A DNA stretch of 64,000 bases from Jaapia argillacea MUCL 33604. Lineage: Eukaryota > Basidiomycota > Agaricomycetes > Jaapiales > Jaapiaceae. The notes below the pieces were generated by a model, which saw nothing but the letters and a program-made list of their open reading frames with translations, did not search any database and had not been told where the DNA came from. The DNA is taken from NCBI GenBank assembly GCA_000697665.1, contig KL197712.1, positions 629,412 to 693,411 of the forward strand, written 5' to 3'. This document shows positions 23,082 to 34,564 of the stretch, piece by piece. The position numbers and the translations under genes were made by a program. The stretch's first letter is position 1. Each line of letters opens with the position of its first letter.

Positions 23082-26000
23082 ATGTCTCCTACACCTGCAA
23101 TCGCGTCTGTGGCTCGGATTGCCTACGTGACTTCTGATGTCATTGTAAACTCTCAACCCCCTCGACAAAATGGATCCCCTTTTGCGGAGGCGTTTGCAGC
23201 ACTTGACGGTAGTGGGAGTGCACCGGATCTCTTCCATGTTCCCCTTGGAGGCGACGCAGGGTCCACCATTCTCCACAACAAGAGGTCGAGCAACCTTGTC
23301 TCCTTCACAGCCCTTGCAAGCTCTCAAGTTTTGGCTCGACTAGTGCCTCACATATCCGAGCTGTCTTCTCTCCCGATCGTTTTCCATCTTGCCGTCCAGG
23401 ACGACTTATCCGATGTTCTCATCCTGCGCTCAACCGCTCCTTATTTCTTGCTTTCTTCCACAGCACAGCAAGCGCACGATAATGCGCTACTTGCATCTCG
23501 TTTGGCAAGGCGCGAAAGGAAAGCAGTGGTTCATGCTTTCCACGTGGGAGAGCAGGGTGAAGTCGTGGGGGATGTAGGGGAAGACAAGATTCTGTCGTTT
23601 TTATTGGAGGAGAGACGGGTGACTCCCGGAGCACACGCTCCTTCCAATGGGCACGCAGCAGGTCATGCGAATGGGCATCCGAACGTTCATGGAACCCACG
23701 AGAAGCTTGAAGCTTCACTTCCTGATGACCCTGCATCGGTCGATTTGTTTAGGTCATACGAGGCAGCGGCTTGGTCAACCGTGGCCCTAACGCGTCGCCC
23801 TTTGCGGCCAGCTGTCATCCACGGGGCATCTCACCCCGAAACATTGGTTTTCACCCTTGGCCGTGCCGGTTTCGATTTTGATGTCGATCATGTCGCGTTC
23901 GTGGATGTCTCATTGCTCACACCTTTCCCCCCATCTCGGCTATTGGCCCTCATCCCCTCGTCGGTCACTCGTATTATCGTTTTGGAGCAGGTACCGCGAT
24001 GGACAATGAAGTTCACTCCATTGTATCTCGACATTGTCAGCGCTGTGCAGCAGGTTGACGTCCAGCACCGCCCAATCGTTCAAAGCGGTATACTCGGCGT
24101 AAAAGGCACCGTTAAATCCACCGATGTCGCGAAGCTGCTCCAGCAGGCCACGGCTTCGCCTGCCTCCACCCGCCTTCAGTTAGGCTCCTCGGCCACCGAG
24201 GCCCTTGCCGCTGTATCTTCTCATGTCCCTAAGCACGAGTCCTCGTACACCAAAATACTTTCCCATCTCTTCGACCAGCGCCTGGAAATCGTCAATTCAC
24301 CTTCTCTGGTCGCATCGCAAGGTGAACTCGCCACGAGCCCGGAGTTCGCTCTGGGTCGTATTCGCGGAGAGTTGGAACAGCGGGCACAGCTTGTTAACGC
24401 CATCCAGGAGTTATTGGACGAGGGTTCCATCAGCTCGGAGTTGCATTCGCTTCTGAGCAAGTGGGTCGTTGCCAAAGACGACCCGGCTAAAAGCCGACAG
24501 TTGGGCGATGAAATCGTGCAGACTTTAGAGTCCGTCAATGTGCCGCATCCAGCCGCCGATCAGATACTGGCTCTCAAGGCTCATCTTCCCTCCGTTTCGA
24601 GGTGGATCATTGGGTCAGACGCTTGGTCGTACGACTTGGGTGCTTCAGGATTACACCACACTATCGCATCTGGCCTGAATATCAACGTTCTGATTATCGA
24701 CACCGTGCCATATTCCTCCAGGAACACCGCAGACCCCCACCGTCGCAAACAAGATGTTGGTTTATACGCGATGAACCATGGAGACGTGTTTGTCGCAAGT
24801 GTTGCGGTATATTCCTCGTACTCGCAAGTCCTCCAAGCTATCGTCGAAGCGGACAGGTTCAACGGTCCCAGCGTCGTCCTCGCCTATCTGCCATATGTCT
24901 CCGAAGATTCAGCCGCACTGGAGATCTTGAAAGAGACGAAACTGGCCGTCGATGCTGGGTATTGGCCTCTGTATCGTTGGGATCCCAGTAAAGAGCGTCA
25001 AGGCAAAGAACCATTTGTGCTCGACTCGGATGCCGTCAAGAATGACCTTCAGGCATTCCTTGACCGACAAAACCACCTTTCGCAACTTGTCCGATCGAAG
25101 CCTCAGTTGGCGACCGAGCTCGTTAGCAGCCTGGGAGAGAATGTCAAGGAGGCGAGGAGGAAGCGGGCTCAGAAGGCTTATGATGACTTGTTAACCGCGA
25201 TTGATGCGCCTCCGTTGCTCGTCCTATACGCTTCGGACAGCGGCAGGGCAGAGAAGGTGGCGAAGAGATTGGCAGCAAGGGGGAAGGCAAGGGGCCTGTC
25301 CACAAACGTGGCAACCCTCGATTCGACTACTGTCGACGCCCTGGCACAGGAGGAGGGATATGTTGTATTCGTGACTTCAGTAGCGGGACAAGGAGAGCCT
25401 CCTCAGAATGGCCGCATGTTTTTCAAGACGGCGAACGCTATCGCTGCTCGTGGAGAAACTCCCCTGTCCAAACTGCGCTTCTCCGTCTTCGCTATGGGTG
25501 ACAGCCACTACTGGCCTCGTCCGGAGGACGCTCACTATTACAACAAGCCCGGCAAGGACTTGAACACCCGGCTTGAACAGCTTGGTGGAGAGCGTATCGC
25601 CGCTCTTGGGTTGGGAGATGACCAGGATGCGGATGGTCCTGAGACGGGATACAAAATCTGGGAGCCCCTCATCTGGAAGGCTCTTGGAGTCGATTCCATT
25701 GCAGTAACGGAAGCCGAGCCTGAGCCAATCACGAACGAACACATCAAGGTCGCCTCGAACTATTTGCGTGGAACCATCGTCGAAGGTCTCGAGGATACCA
25801 CGACTGGCGCGCTCTCCGCGAGTGATACCCAGCTCACGAAGTTCCACGGTATTTATCAACAAGATGATCGTGATATTCGAGATGAACGAGAGGCACAGGG
25901 AGTGGAGCCAGCCTTCCAGTTTATGATTCGCGTTCGAATGCCTGGTGGTGTTTGCCTGCCAAATCAGTGGTTGCAAATGGATCAGATCGCAGATGAGCAT

Positions 26001-27884
26001 GGGAACGGAACCTTTAAGATCACTACCCGACAGACGTTCCAGTTCCACGGTGTCATTAAGCGTCACCTCAAGCCTTCCATCAAGGATATCAACCGCGCCC
26101 TTCTTGATACCCTCGCGGCCTGCGGCGATGTTAACCGGTGAGCCGGGCTCTCATTTGCTGAGGGAGCGTCACCATTGACGAGTATCTTTTCTTTTAGCAA
26201 TGTCTTATGCTCTGCGATACCCTCGCTGTCAAAGCTACACGCACAGGTCTACCAGTTTGCGAAGGACGTCAGCGCACGTTTGCTACCAAGAACTACCGCG
26301 TATCACGAAATATGGTTGGACAAGAAGATGGTGGCAGGAGATGCCCTAAAAGACGTCGAGCCTCTCTATGGAGAGTTCTATCTCCCTCGTAAAGTCCGTT
26401 TCCCTCGTCTTCTCCAGTTGCCGTTGTCTGATGGTCTCTGCAGTTCAAAGTCGCCGTCTCGGTTCCTCCCACGAACGACGTTGATGTTTTTGCGAATGAC
26501 GTCGGTTTCATTGCTATCGTGGATTCGAAAGGAGATTTAGCAGGATTCAACGTCACCGCTGGTGGTGGGATGGGGGTCACTCATGGAAATAAGAAGACGT
26601 ATCCCAGGATCGGCGATGTTCTCGGCTTCTGCAATGTCGAGCAGGGTTGCGAAGTGGCGGAGAAAATCATGCTTGTCCAACGAGATAACGGTAATCGTGC
26701 TGAGTGAGTCCGTGTCCATTTCTAGCCCCTAGCCCTCTCTGATCAGCGCCTTGCCATATTTAGCCGCAAGGTACATGATTTATTTGATCCCAAATCGTCC
26801 ACATACTAACCGCCATCGTCCATCAGAATGCACGGCTCAAGTATACAATTGATAGGATGGGATTGGACAAGTTCAAATCAGAGGTTGAGAAGCTTCTAGG
26901 CTACCCTTTGCAACCCGCCAGGCCGTATACATTCCACCGCAACGTCGACGACTTCGGCTGGCATACAGGAGAAGATGGGAAGCATCACTTCACCCTCTTC
27001 ATCGAGAATGGTCGTATCCAAGACGAGCCTGGCAAGGACTTCAAGGCCGGTCTGAGGGAGATCGCCAAGGTCCACAAGGGCACCTTCCGCTTGACCGCGA
27101 ATCAACACATTATTGTCTCCGACATCCCAACGGCAGAGTTGCCCATCATCAAGGATCTTCTTGCTCAATATAAGCTAGACAACTTGAATCACTCCGCACT
27201 TCGGTTGTCATCCTCAGCATGTGTAGCATTCCCCACCTGCGGTGAGTGTCGGGATGTCGATCTCCTTTGCCTTCTGTTCTGATGGTGACATAGGCCTGGC
27301 CATGGCGGAGTCTGAGCGGGTCCGTAATACGTGGATTCCTTCCGTTTCGATTCCCACTAACCTCTCGACTTTAGTATCTGCCTTTGCTCGTCGACAAGGT
27401 CGAGAAAATATGTGAAGAGAACGGGCTTCGCAACGATTCCATCGTGATGCGAATGACAGGTTGCCCCAACGGCTGTGCGCGGCCCTATGTGGCTGGTACG
27501 TCACTGCTCCTTCATCTGCGCCTCATAACTAATTCGTGCACACTTCCAGAGGTCGCCTTTGTTGGAAAAGCACCGGGCCAGTACTTGATGCTACTTGGTG
27601 GTGGCTTCTACGGTCAGAGGATGAACAAAATTTACAGGGGTGGGTCTTTATGCGCTTTGAAAACTGCCTCCCACCTCACATTTTATCTTTCCGTAGAATC
27701 CGTCAGCGAGCCAGAGATATTGGCCATATTGAAACCCATGATCAAGCGTTATGCCCTTGAGCGGTTGGAGGGAGAGCACTTTGGAGACTTCGTTATCAGA
27801 GCTGGCTATATCGCGCCGACAGAATCTGGGAAGACTTGGTACGATCGTCTCGGCGGCGAGGGAGAGTACAGAGAAGCAGCATAA
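23082..27884 (+). CDS. MET5: Sulfite reductase (NADPH) beta subunit, siroheme hemoprotein
   Basis: Reduces sulfite to sulfide in sulfate assimilation, with an alpha flavoprotein as partner. A very long first exon (23082-26137) holds an N-terminal region like pyruvate:ferredoxin-oxidoreductase (about residues 1-650), a flavodoxin-like domain ([16 protein letters not shown], near residue 710) and the first ferredoxin-like half domain ([30 protein letters not shown]). Later exons give [44 protein letters not shown] and [15 protein letters not shown]. The siroheme/[4Fe-4S] cysteines are present: [14 protein letters not shown] and [11 protein letters not shown] (C-x5-C and C-x3-C). The protein ends [10 protein letters not shown]. 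The start is ATG 23082, because the frame's earlier codon at 23079 is TTG. Length, about 1,450 residues, matches fungal Met5/Ecm17. Confidence 0.95.
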
Positions 27885-28043
27885 ATCATTGTATCTCAAA
27901 ATGAGAATTTGGAAGAAGTTTTCTTGGACCACACTACTTGGCTTTTTACGTTCGCTCCCGACAGTCTGAACTGTTGAGATCGCCAGCAACAATTCCATAA
28001 TTCTACAACATCGTACATTCGTATTGTTTCTTCGTCCCATTGC

Positions 28044-29656
28044 CTACATCCAAGGATCAAACAACACCTTACCACAACCACCTTTATCAAAGACCTCATA
28101 CATCTCTTTCGCTTTGTCAAAACCAACGATCCTATCCACGAGACTCTTCTCTTCGCCAACTCCACCAAAGACGTCTTGTCTCCGGAATAACAAATCCAAA
28201 GCAATCGGGAAGAGCGCCCGAACAGGGCATCGACCAAAGTCGAAGGATACGTTCTTGTTGTAACAGTCTCTCCCTGTGAAAGGTAAGGGGGGTGCTTGGT
28301 GGACACCGACGGAGGAGATCAGGCCAAAGGGTCTGACTAAGTCGTATGCGAGGGTCAATGCGCTGTTGTTCCCGACGATCTGCAGACAGAGGTCGATCAT
28401 CGATCATCCGAGGGGTAGGGTGAGTGGGCTAACCTCCAATACTGCGTTACATCCAATACCCTCAGTCCAGTCTGCTACCAATTTCTTGCTTTCTTCGATG
28501 GAAGCGACTGCGAAGGTCCCATTACCTCGATCCTTTTCATCGATCGCAGAGTAGACGGCTTGCATCTTGGACCGTCGACTCTCATTTGGATCGATGGCGA
28601 CGACTTTGAAGGAGTACGCGGCTCTGGAGAGCATATCTAAAAGGGAGACGGTGGCACACTTTTTCCGGATCAACGCGAGTTCAAAGGAACCACAACCGGA
28701 AGTGAAAACTACTCACAATCCCAACGGGTCCCAGACCAACCACCGCCAAAGTGATTTCGCGATCTTGAGGTTGAAGGGAGGTAGTTACTGGAGATGCAAT
28801 TGGCGTCCATCCCGAGAACGGATATGATACAGATGTCGCCGTGGGCTGGAGCTTTGGATGTTGTAGCGCCTGCAGAGCTGCAAAGATACCAGTGGGAAGA
28901 ATGTCTCCCAAAAGGATCAATGATGTATCCGAGATTTGGGTCATCGGGCCTTGAATGGGGAACAGAGTTCCTCCAGCCTTTGGAACACGGACATATTGTG
29001 CTTGACCCCCAGGTAAGATTGGGATACCGAAAAGGAGAGAGTGGATGCAACGGCAAGTGAAACCGATGCGGCAAAAACTGAAAGGGAATGCTAGTCAACG
29101 AATAGTCTACAAACGGGGGAATGGAGTACGCACTGACACTCCCCACAAGATATAGTGAAGGGCGCGACGACTTTGTCTCCGATTTTAAGAGTCGAGTACA
29201 AGGAGGGCCTATCGGTGGCACCGGGATGGAAGCTTTCTCCGAGTTCGATAACCTCGCCGACAAACTCATGGCCACAGATCAAACTGGATGAAGATGGCTT
29301 TCTCTATCGGTGGGCCGTGGGGGGGCTGCTGGGAAGAACAGCACTCACGGCTCATCGACATCCTCGTGACCTCGATAGACATGAAGATCACTGCCGCACA
29401 AGCCAGCCAACTGAGAGTGAACGCATTAGCAAGAGAAATACCGTGAAGAGGAACGAGATGATTGCCTTGATTTTGACAATCACATCGTCGGGGTGCTCGA
29501 TCCTGAGTACCCACACAAAAAGTAAGTTATGTAGGTTTGTAGGACAAACAAAATCGGGTACTTGGGAATTGCGACATGCTCGACACGGATGTCATACGCT
29601 GGAGGATACCAGCGAACTGCGAGCTGTTGGCCTTGAGGTAAAGTTGAAGCGCTCAT
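28044..29656 (-). CDS. Zinc alcohol/formaldehyde dehydrogenase family (MDR)
   Basis: Medium-chain NAD(P)-dependent dehydrogenase, probably cytosolic. From ATG 29656 ([17 protein letters not shown]) through [11 protein letters not shown], a catalytic-domain exon gives [17 protein letters not shown], with GHE for zinc binding, then [18 protein letters not shown]. Later exons read [25 protein letters not shown] (the nucleotide-binding GxGxxG), [24 protein letters not shown] and [15 protein letters not shown], ending KVLFDPWM at 28044. The pattern resembles glutathione-independent formaldehyde dehydrogenase relatives (ADH_N plus zinc-binding dehydrogenase domains). Substrate cannot be told from sequence. 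It is convergent with the sulfite reductase gene (159 nt between stops). Confidence 0.88.
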
Positions 29657-29885
29657 GGAGGATTTGAAAAGCGAATCGTGAGATCTCGATCGATCAGGAT
29701 CGCCTCCAGTTGCTCGTCAGCGTCATGACAAATCTCATTAATCCCATTCTCCTCAGCCTCTTAACATAGATCATGCATAGGTAGAGTCAGCCATTTTTTT
29801 TATTACTGAACTATACATGCGTACTGTACAATGAGTCGACAAACAAGTGAGCCCATCAGAAGGGAACTGTCACGCTCACCGGGCT

Positions 29886-30987
29886 TTACATCAATTCATC
29901 AGAGTCCGAGTACTCTCCATACGATGCATACCCGAAGTCAGAGTCATCCCGAATGCCAATGACATACAAGTCAGAGTCCGAATCATACAGGTCAACCCTA
30001 CTCTCCTCATCTTTTCCCCACTGCTTGTGCATCTCTTGCCGCACAGTAATCGCACGGCAAACCCAACAATTTCGATTCTTGACAAGTCGAATGCCATTTT
30101 TTGAGAAACAGACTTGGGGAAGGAGCCGTTCGCATTTATTGCATTGCAAGCACCGGTCATATGGAGCGGGCGCTTCTAATATGGCGAGGGGGAGAAGAGG
30201 GTGATGGTGATAGTCGTCGAATGGGGTAGGCGTTCGTGATTTGCACAAAGAGACGTATCGTTGGCTCTGAACGATGAGCTCCTCTTCTCTGATGTAATGG
30301 GAAGCGATGAATGACGAATAAATGGTTCTGATGAGATGGACGTCGCGCACGGCGTATCGGAGGTTTTGATCGAGCAGAGGCCTTCGGTCCCAATCATCAT
30401 GCAGCTGATCTACTACCAAAAAATGAGAATGCGGTATAGCTCTAATCGAAGAGAATGTTACCTGGGCTCATCATCGACCCTTCATCTGAAAGTCCATGCT
30501 CGCGAGCGCAACCCTTGAGGCTATTCAATCGGTGCACATCGCGGTACGAGGTCGACTGATTTTGTACTTCTCGGAAATGAAGGAAAGGAGACAACCTTTT
30601 CAGTTACTTCTCCATCCCCTCACCTCTCACAACTCTTGACTGGACATCAACGAGTTGGAGGTCGAGGACTGTAGCGAGTTCCACGTTGTAACGATGAAAC
30701 AACTCGCTAAAGTCCATACGACCATCGAAGACGATTTTTATGGAGGTCTTGGACCCAAGGAGTGAGAAGAGTGGCTGAAGCGCCGAGGCATCCAGCGCTA
30801 GAATATCCAACACGTAAATGGTGGATGAAGCGCTGGAGGCGTCAGCGAGAGTGACGAGGGATAAGTGGCCACCGGATTGCCCCAGGTTGATTCCTTCGCA
30901 GTCGAAAGCAATGTGAGACTTGACTTTCAAGTCGTCGATGGCATCTTTGAGAGCGGCCGATGTATCACAGAACTTGTAGTTGTCCAT
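29886..30987 (-). CDS. DEDDy 3'-5' exonuclease with Cys-rich C terminus
   Basis: An RNase D/Werner-type exonuclease fold. From ATG 30987 (MDNYKFCDTSAALKDAI): HIAFDCEGINLGQSGGH carries the first Asp-x-Glu pair, KIVFDGRMDFSELFHRY carries the next Asp, and LRYAVRDVHLIRTIYSSF supplies the Tyr-x3-Asp of motif III. Together these make DEDDy, as in Exd1- and Werner-like proteins that trim RNA or DNA. After the domain comes a Cys-rich ribbon (CLQCNKCERLLPQVCF, then NCWVCRA), which probably binds zinc, and a very acidic Asp/Ser/Tyr tail (DSDSDLYVIG; ending EYSDSDELM). The splice pattern has one or two short introns near 30.45-30.6 kb. The role of the tail is unknown; substrate is inferred to be nucleic acid. 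Confidence 0.82.
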
Positions 30988-31610
30988 CGGCGTCTGTGTC
31001 GCAACGATTGGGGAGACTTCTCAAACCGAGGGAAATGCGACGTACTGGGGAAATTATGGTCGGTGATAAGAAGCAAATTCACTCGACCTGCGCTATTTAT
31101 CAGAGTCCATTCAATGAGTCCTCAGGCTAAACGATGTCAGGCATGACAACAGTGGCATCATACACGAGTATCATTGGGCGAGCCTAAGGTAGCTAGTATG
31201 CTTCCCTTCCCTACTGCATCGTGGTTCCATTTTGGAGGATGATTCCATTCATTCCGTCTGTTCGCCCCGAGGCTCTCGAGCCGGAGGATGGCGAGCCGGC
31301 GTCCCACTTGTCAAGAGCATCTGGGCTATTACTTTTGGAGAGTTATCTGGCCCATCCCTTTACCAGAAATGAATGAACACGCAGCTGTGCGCAGTGCGAA
31401 AGCTAACAATTTTTTTTGGCAGAGTAGATTTGGCCGCACCACACGGGAGTCGAAGAGGAAGAACGGAAGAGGGGTCGCACAGCCACGGACATAGCCCGCA
31501 GTAGCCGGAACAGGATCGTGGGAAGACCTCGTGTTTCTCCTTGTCAATAAAGTTGAACGGCTTGACTAACTTGTTCTCTTCACAACTTTTTCACCTACAA
31601 CTTTCTGACG
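30988..31610. other. Intergenic, divergent promoters
   Basis: About 620 nt between the exonuclease start (-) and the CYSTM gene (+). It includes a run of eight T near 31412. The open frames there are short. No RNA gene recognised. Confidence 0.5.
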
Positions 31611-32085
31611 ATGTCCGCCAAAGACTATTACGGTGGTGGCCAGCAACAGCAGCAGTATTACCCTCCCCAAGGTCTGTCGTCTTACTCGTGCAGTGCGACA
31701 TTACCCTGAGTGTCTCTCCAATCCAGGGCCACCACAAGGCCAACAGGGCGGATACTACCCCCAGCAGCCTCAGCAATCGTACCAGCAGGGTTATGGAGGA
31801 CCACCTCAGCAGCAATACGGAGGAGGAGGCTACCAACCTCAGCCCCCTCCCCAAACTGTTTACGTGTTTGTGGAGCTTCCATTGAACTGTCGTATGATTT
31901 TCTGACTTGGCTTGAATTAGGCAACAACCACCACAGGACAAGGGCGGAGGAGGAGGAGCTTGCACCGCCTGTTTAGCTGGAATGTGCCTGTGCTGCTGCG
32001 CTGAAGGTAAGTCTATCACCATTTCTTGGTTCATAAAGTCCTCATAAACCGGAAATTTGCAGAGGTCTGTGATTGCTTGTTCTGA
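31611..32085 (+). CDS. CYSTM-like small Cys-rich tail protein
   Basis: A small, four-exon protein. It begins MSAKDYYGGGQQQQQYYPP and continues with Gln/Pro/Gly/Tyr-rich repeats (GPPQGQQGGYYPQQPQQ, YQQGYGGPPQQQYGG). It ends in a Gly run and the cysteine-rich block ACTACLAGMCLCCCAE, then across the last intron EVCDCLF, stop 32083-32085. That order (low-complexity Gln/Pro/Tyr N terminus, short hydrophobic Cys-rich C terminus) is the CYSTM module, found in stress-tolerance proteins that sit at membranes and may be palmitoylated. About 90 residues. The exon 3/4 junction needs donor GTTTGT after TACGT. Role in stress tolerance is family knowledge, not shown here. Confidence 0.85.
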
Positions 32086-32834
32086 GCATAGAGGCATAGG
32101 CTCGCAGGTGCTATCTTGATGAGGACGAACACGACCGCAATGATTCACCTGACATGTACCACGGTTCACTGATTTGGACTCCACTGCTACTCTCCATCTC
32201 ATCCACGCTGGCTGGCTGTATGCACCGACTTTGTATTATGGTTTCGTATCTCTCTCTTGACTCGTAATAATCTATGGCGCATTCCAGTTGATGAAGTGCG
32301 ATGTACATGACCAGATCTAACCGAGTTTTTGTGAGATTGGCGCCCGGGGGTATCTTGCACTGGGGTTCTGTCTGGATTTGTCAGATCGACGGCTGTCTGT
32401 TTGGCCCACTCGACGAGTTTGTCTCCAAGGGTCACTACAGATCCAGTGCATCTCACTCTCCTTTTGTGTTGTTCATACCGTTCGGCCACCACTGTGGCAG
32501 CGACCCAGCGTAAACAGTGTGCAGATGGATATATGCAGAATCGAATCGAGGAATCTTGCGAAGACTTACGAAGCAAAATGTCGCGTGAGGGGAGTGAACA
32601 AGAACATGCCAAGTTATTTAAGACGCTGTCCTTTACACGACTCGTACTCGAACTCCCAACACCTTCAGATGAGAAACTGTACACCCTGTATCTGTTTGTG
32701 AGCTCATCATGGCATCCCGACGATGGACGGCTGTGATTGGTCCCGCCCGACCCGATCCATTCCGTTGGCATAGTCGTCACGCGTGACAGGTCACCGTCTT
32801 TACTTCTCCTCCCAAAATCCTGTAGCCATTGAAA
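32086..32834. other. Gene-free stretch between CYSTM and CYT1
   Basis: About 750 nt. A 193-codon minus-strand frame (32199-32780) and shorter plus-strand frames cross it, but they lack family-like sequence and splice signals, so I do not call a gene. It should hold the CYSTM 3' UTR and the CYT1 promoter. Confidence 0.45.
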
Positions 32835-34255
32835 ATGCTTCCAAGAGTGCCGGCAGGTGCCCTTAGAAAAGCTGGCACTGTCGTAGGTACCCAGTCGACC
32901 GTAGGAGCACGTCTCTTCCAGGTTCGTCCGATTTCTTCAAGTTTTACGCTCCGGAACGAAGAAATGTTGACGTTGTAATGGCATCGGGCAGGTTCGATTC
33001 GCCTCCTCGACTTCTGCACCTGCGTCTGCTTTCCAGGTATGTGCTGTTTAGTTTCTCGACACGACGCAAAGGATTTTCGGGGCTGACGTTCGGTTGCGGT
33101 TGAAAGTCGTTTGTGAACTCGCGCGCGACTCTCGCCGCGTCCGCCCTTTTTACTGTTGGATCAGTCGCCTGGTACACCCAACTCTATGGCACCCTTCCGT
33201 TCTTAGGCGAGGTCCACGCCAGCGCGGCTGCTGACGAAGGTCTCCACCCTCCCGCGTACCCCTGGTCTCACAAGGGTATCTTCGACACTTTTGACCATGC
33301 AAGGTCAGTCACTCGTCGTCGTCTCTCAAGTGTCCCAGCCAACCTTACTGACTTTGAATACCCACCACCACCTTCACTCGCCATGAAAACTTCCAAACAA
33401 TAGTATCCGAAGAGGGTTCCAAGTCTACCGCGAAGTTTGCTCCTCCTGCCACTCTTTGGATCGCATTGCTTGGCGTAACCTCGTTGGTGTCTCGCATACG
33501 GCTGACGAAGCTCGTGAGGCTGCTGAAGAGGTTGAATACACGGACGGTCCGGATGATAACGGAGAGATGTTCCAACGACCCGGAAAGCTTTCGGATTACC
33601 TGCCCCCTCCCTACCCGAATGAAGAAGCTGCTCGTGCTGCCAACGGAGGCGCTCTTCCTCCCGACCTTAGCTTGATTGTCAAGGCCCGCCATGGTGGTGC
33701 GGTGCGTGTTTTCTCACTTGACTCCCATTGAGTAGCAGCTGAAATGAAATTCGGTGTTTGATATTCGTAGGATTATATCTTCTCCCTCCTTACTGGTTAC
33801 GTCGATCCCCCCGCCGGTATTGAAATCCGAGAGGGTTTGAACTACAACCCTTATTTCCCCGGTGGCGCCATTGCCATGGCCCGTAACTTATTCGATGGTG
33901 TTGTCGAGTATGAGGATGGTGAGTATCATCCTCGTCCGTGTTCGTCCATTCACTGACCCCAAGTGTGTGTTTGCAGGTACTCCCGGAACGGCCTCCCAAA
34001 TGGCCAAGGATGTCGCGGTCTTCTTGAACTGGGCTTCTGAGCCTGAGCATGACGAGAGGAAGAAAATTGGCTTGAAGGCTGTCATCCTCTTCTCGACATT
34101 AACGTTGATCAGTTTGTATGTCAAGAGATTCAAGTGGGCCCCCCTCAAGAACAGGAAGCTATGTGAGTATCATCTCGTTCATAAATGAGGTCTGAGAAAG
34201 TAGCTGACTGTGATTTGTTGCAGTCTACAACCCCCCGGTGAACAAAGGTCACTAG
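32835..34255 (+). CDS. CYT1: Cytochrome c1, heme protein of complex III
   Basis: Carries electrons from the Rieske protein to cytochrome c in the mitochondrial inner membrane. It begins [18 protein letters not shown], an Arg-rich, acid-poor presequence. A second targeting part follows across introns: [17 protein letters not shown] and [11 protein letters not shown]. The mature part starts near [14 protein letters not shown]. The heme motif is [17 protein letters not shown] (C-x2-C-H), then [36 protein letters not shown] and [14 protein letters not shown]. The C-terminal anchor ([17 protein letters not shown], then [13 protein letters not shown]) is a single transmembrane helix with a basic matrix side. 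Stop 34253-34255. Five or six short introns. Length is about 320 residues, typical. Confidence 0.96.
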
Positions 34256-34564
34256 GTTTTTGACATTGGGAGGCTCTTATTGTAGATAGAGCATTGAATC
34301 ATAATGACTGTCCGTTTTTCCTGTGCGGAGACGAGGAACAGAATATTATACCAAAGATGGTGGGCAGAAAGTACTGGCAACGGATCTGTCCTGTGTCGGG
34401 TAAAATCACCGAACTCGCCAAATTGAGCGTGAGAAGTCGGCCGAACTCTCCTGCCGCAAGCCCACCACATTGTGCCATCCTCTTATTCTTGACCATCATC
34501 CACTTCTCACCGTTAATTGCGAGTTATCACACCTGAACCATCACCTAGGAGCTATCTGTTCACA
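34256..34564. other. Intergenic between CYT1 and THP3
   Basis: About 310 nt holding the CYT1 3' UTR and the next promoter. No gene seen. Confidence 0.5.

Noticed and set aside
32199-32780. 193-codon minus-strand frame
   Set aside because: Long but with Ser/Arg-rich chance-like composition, no recognisable domain and no splice support; left as intergenic.
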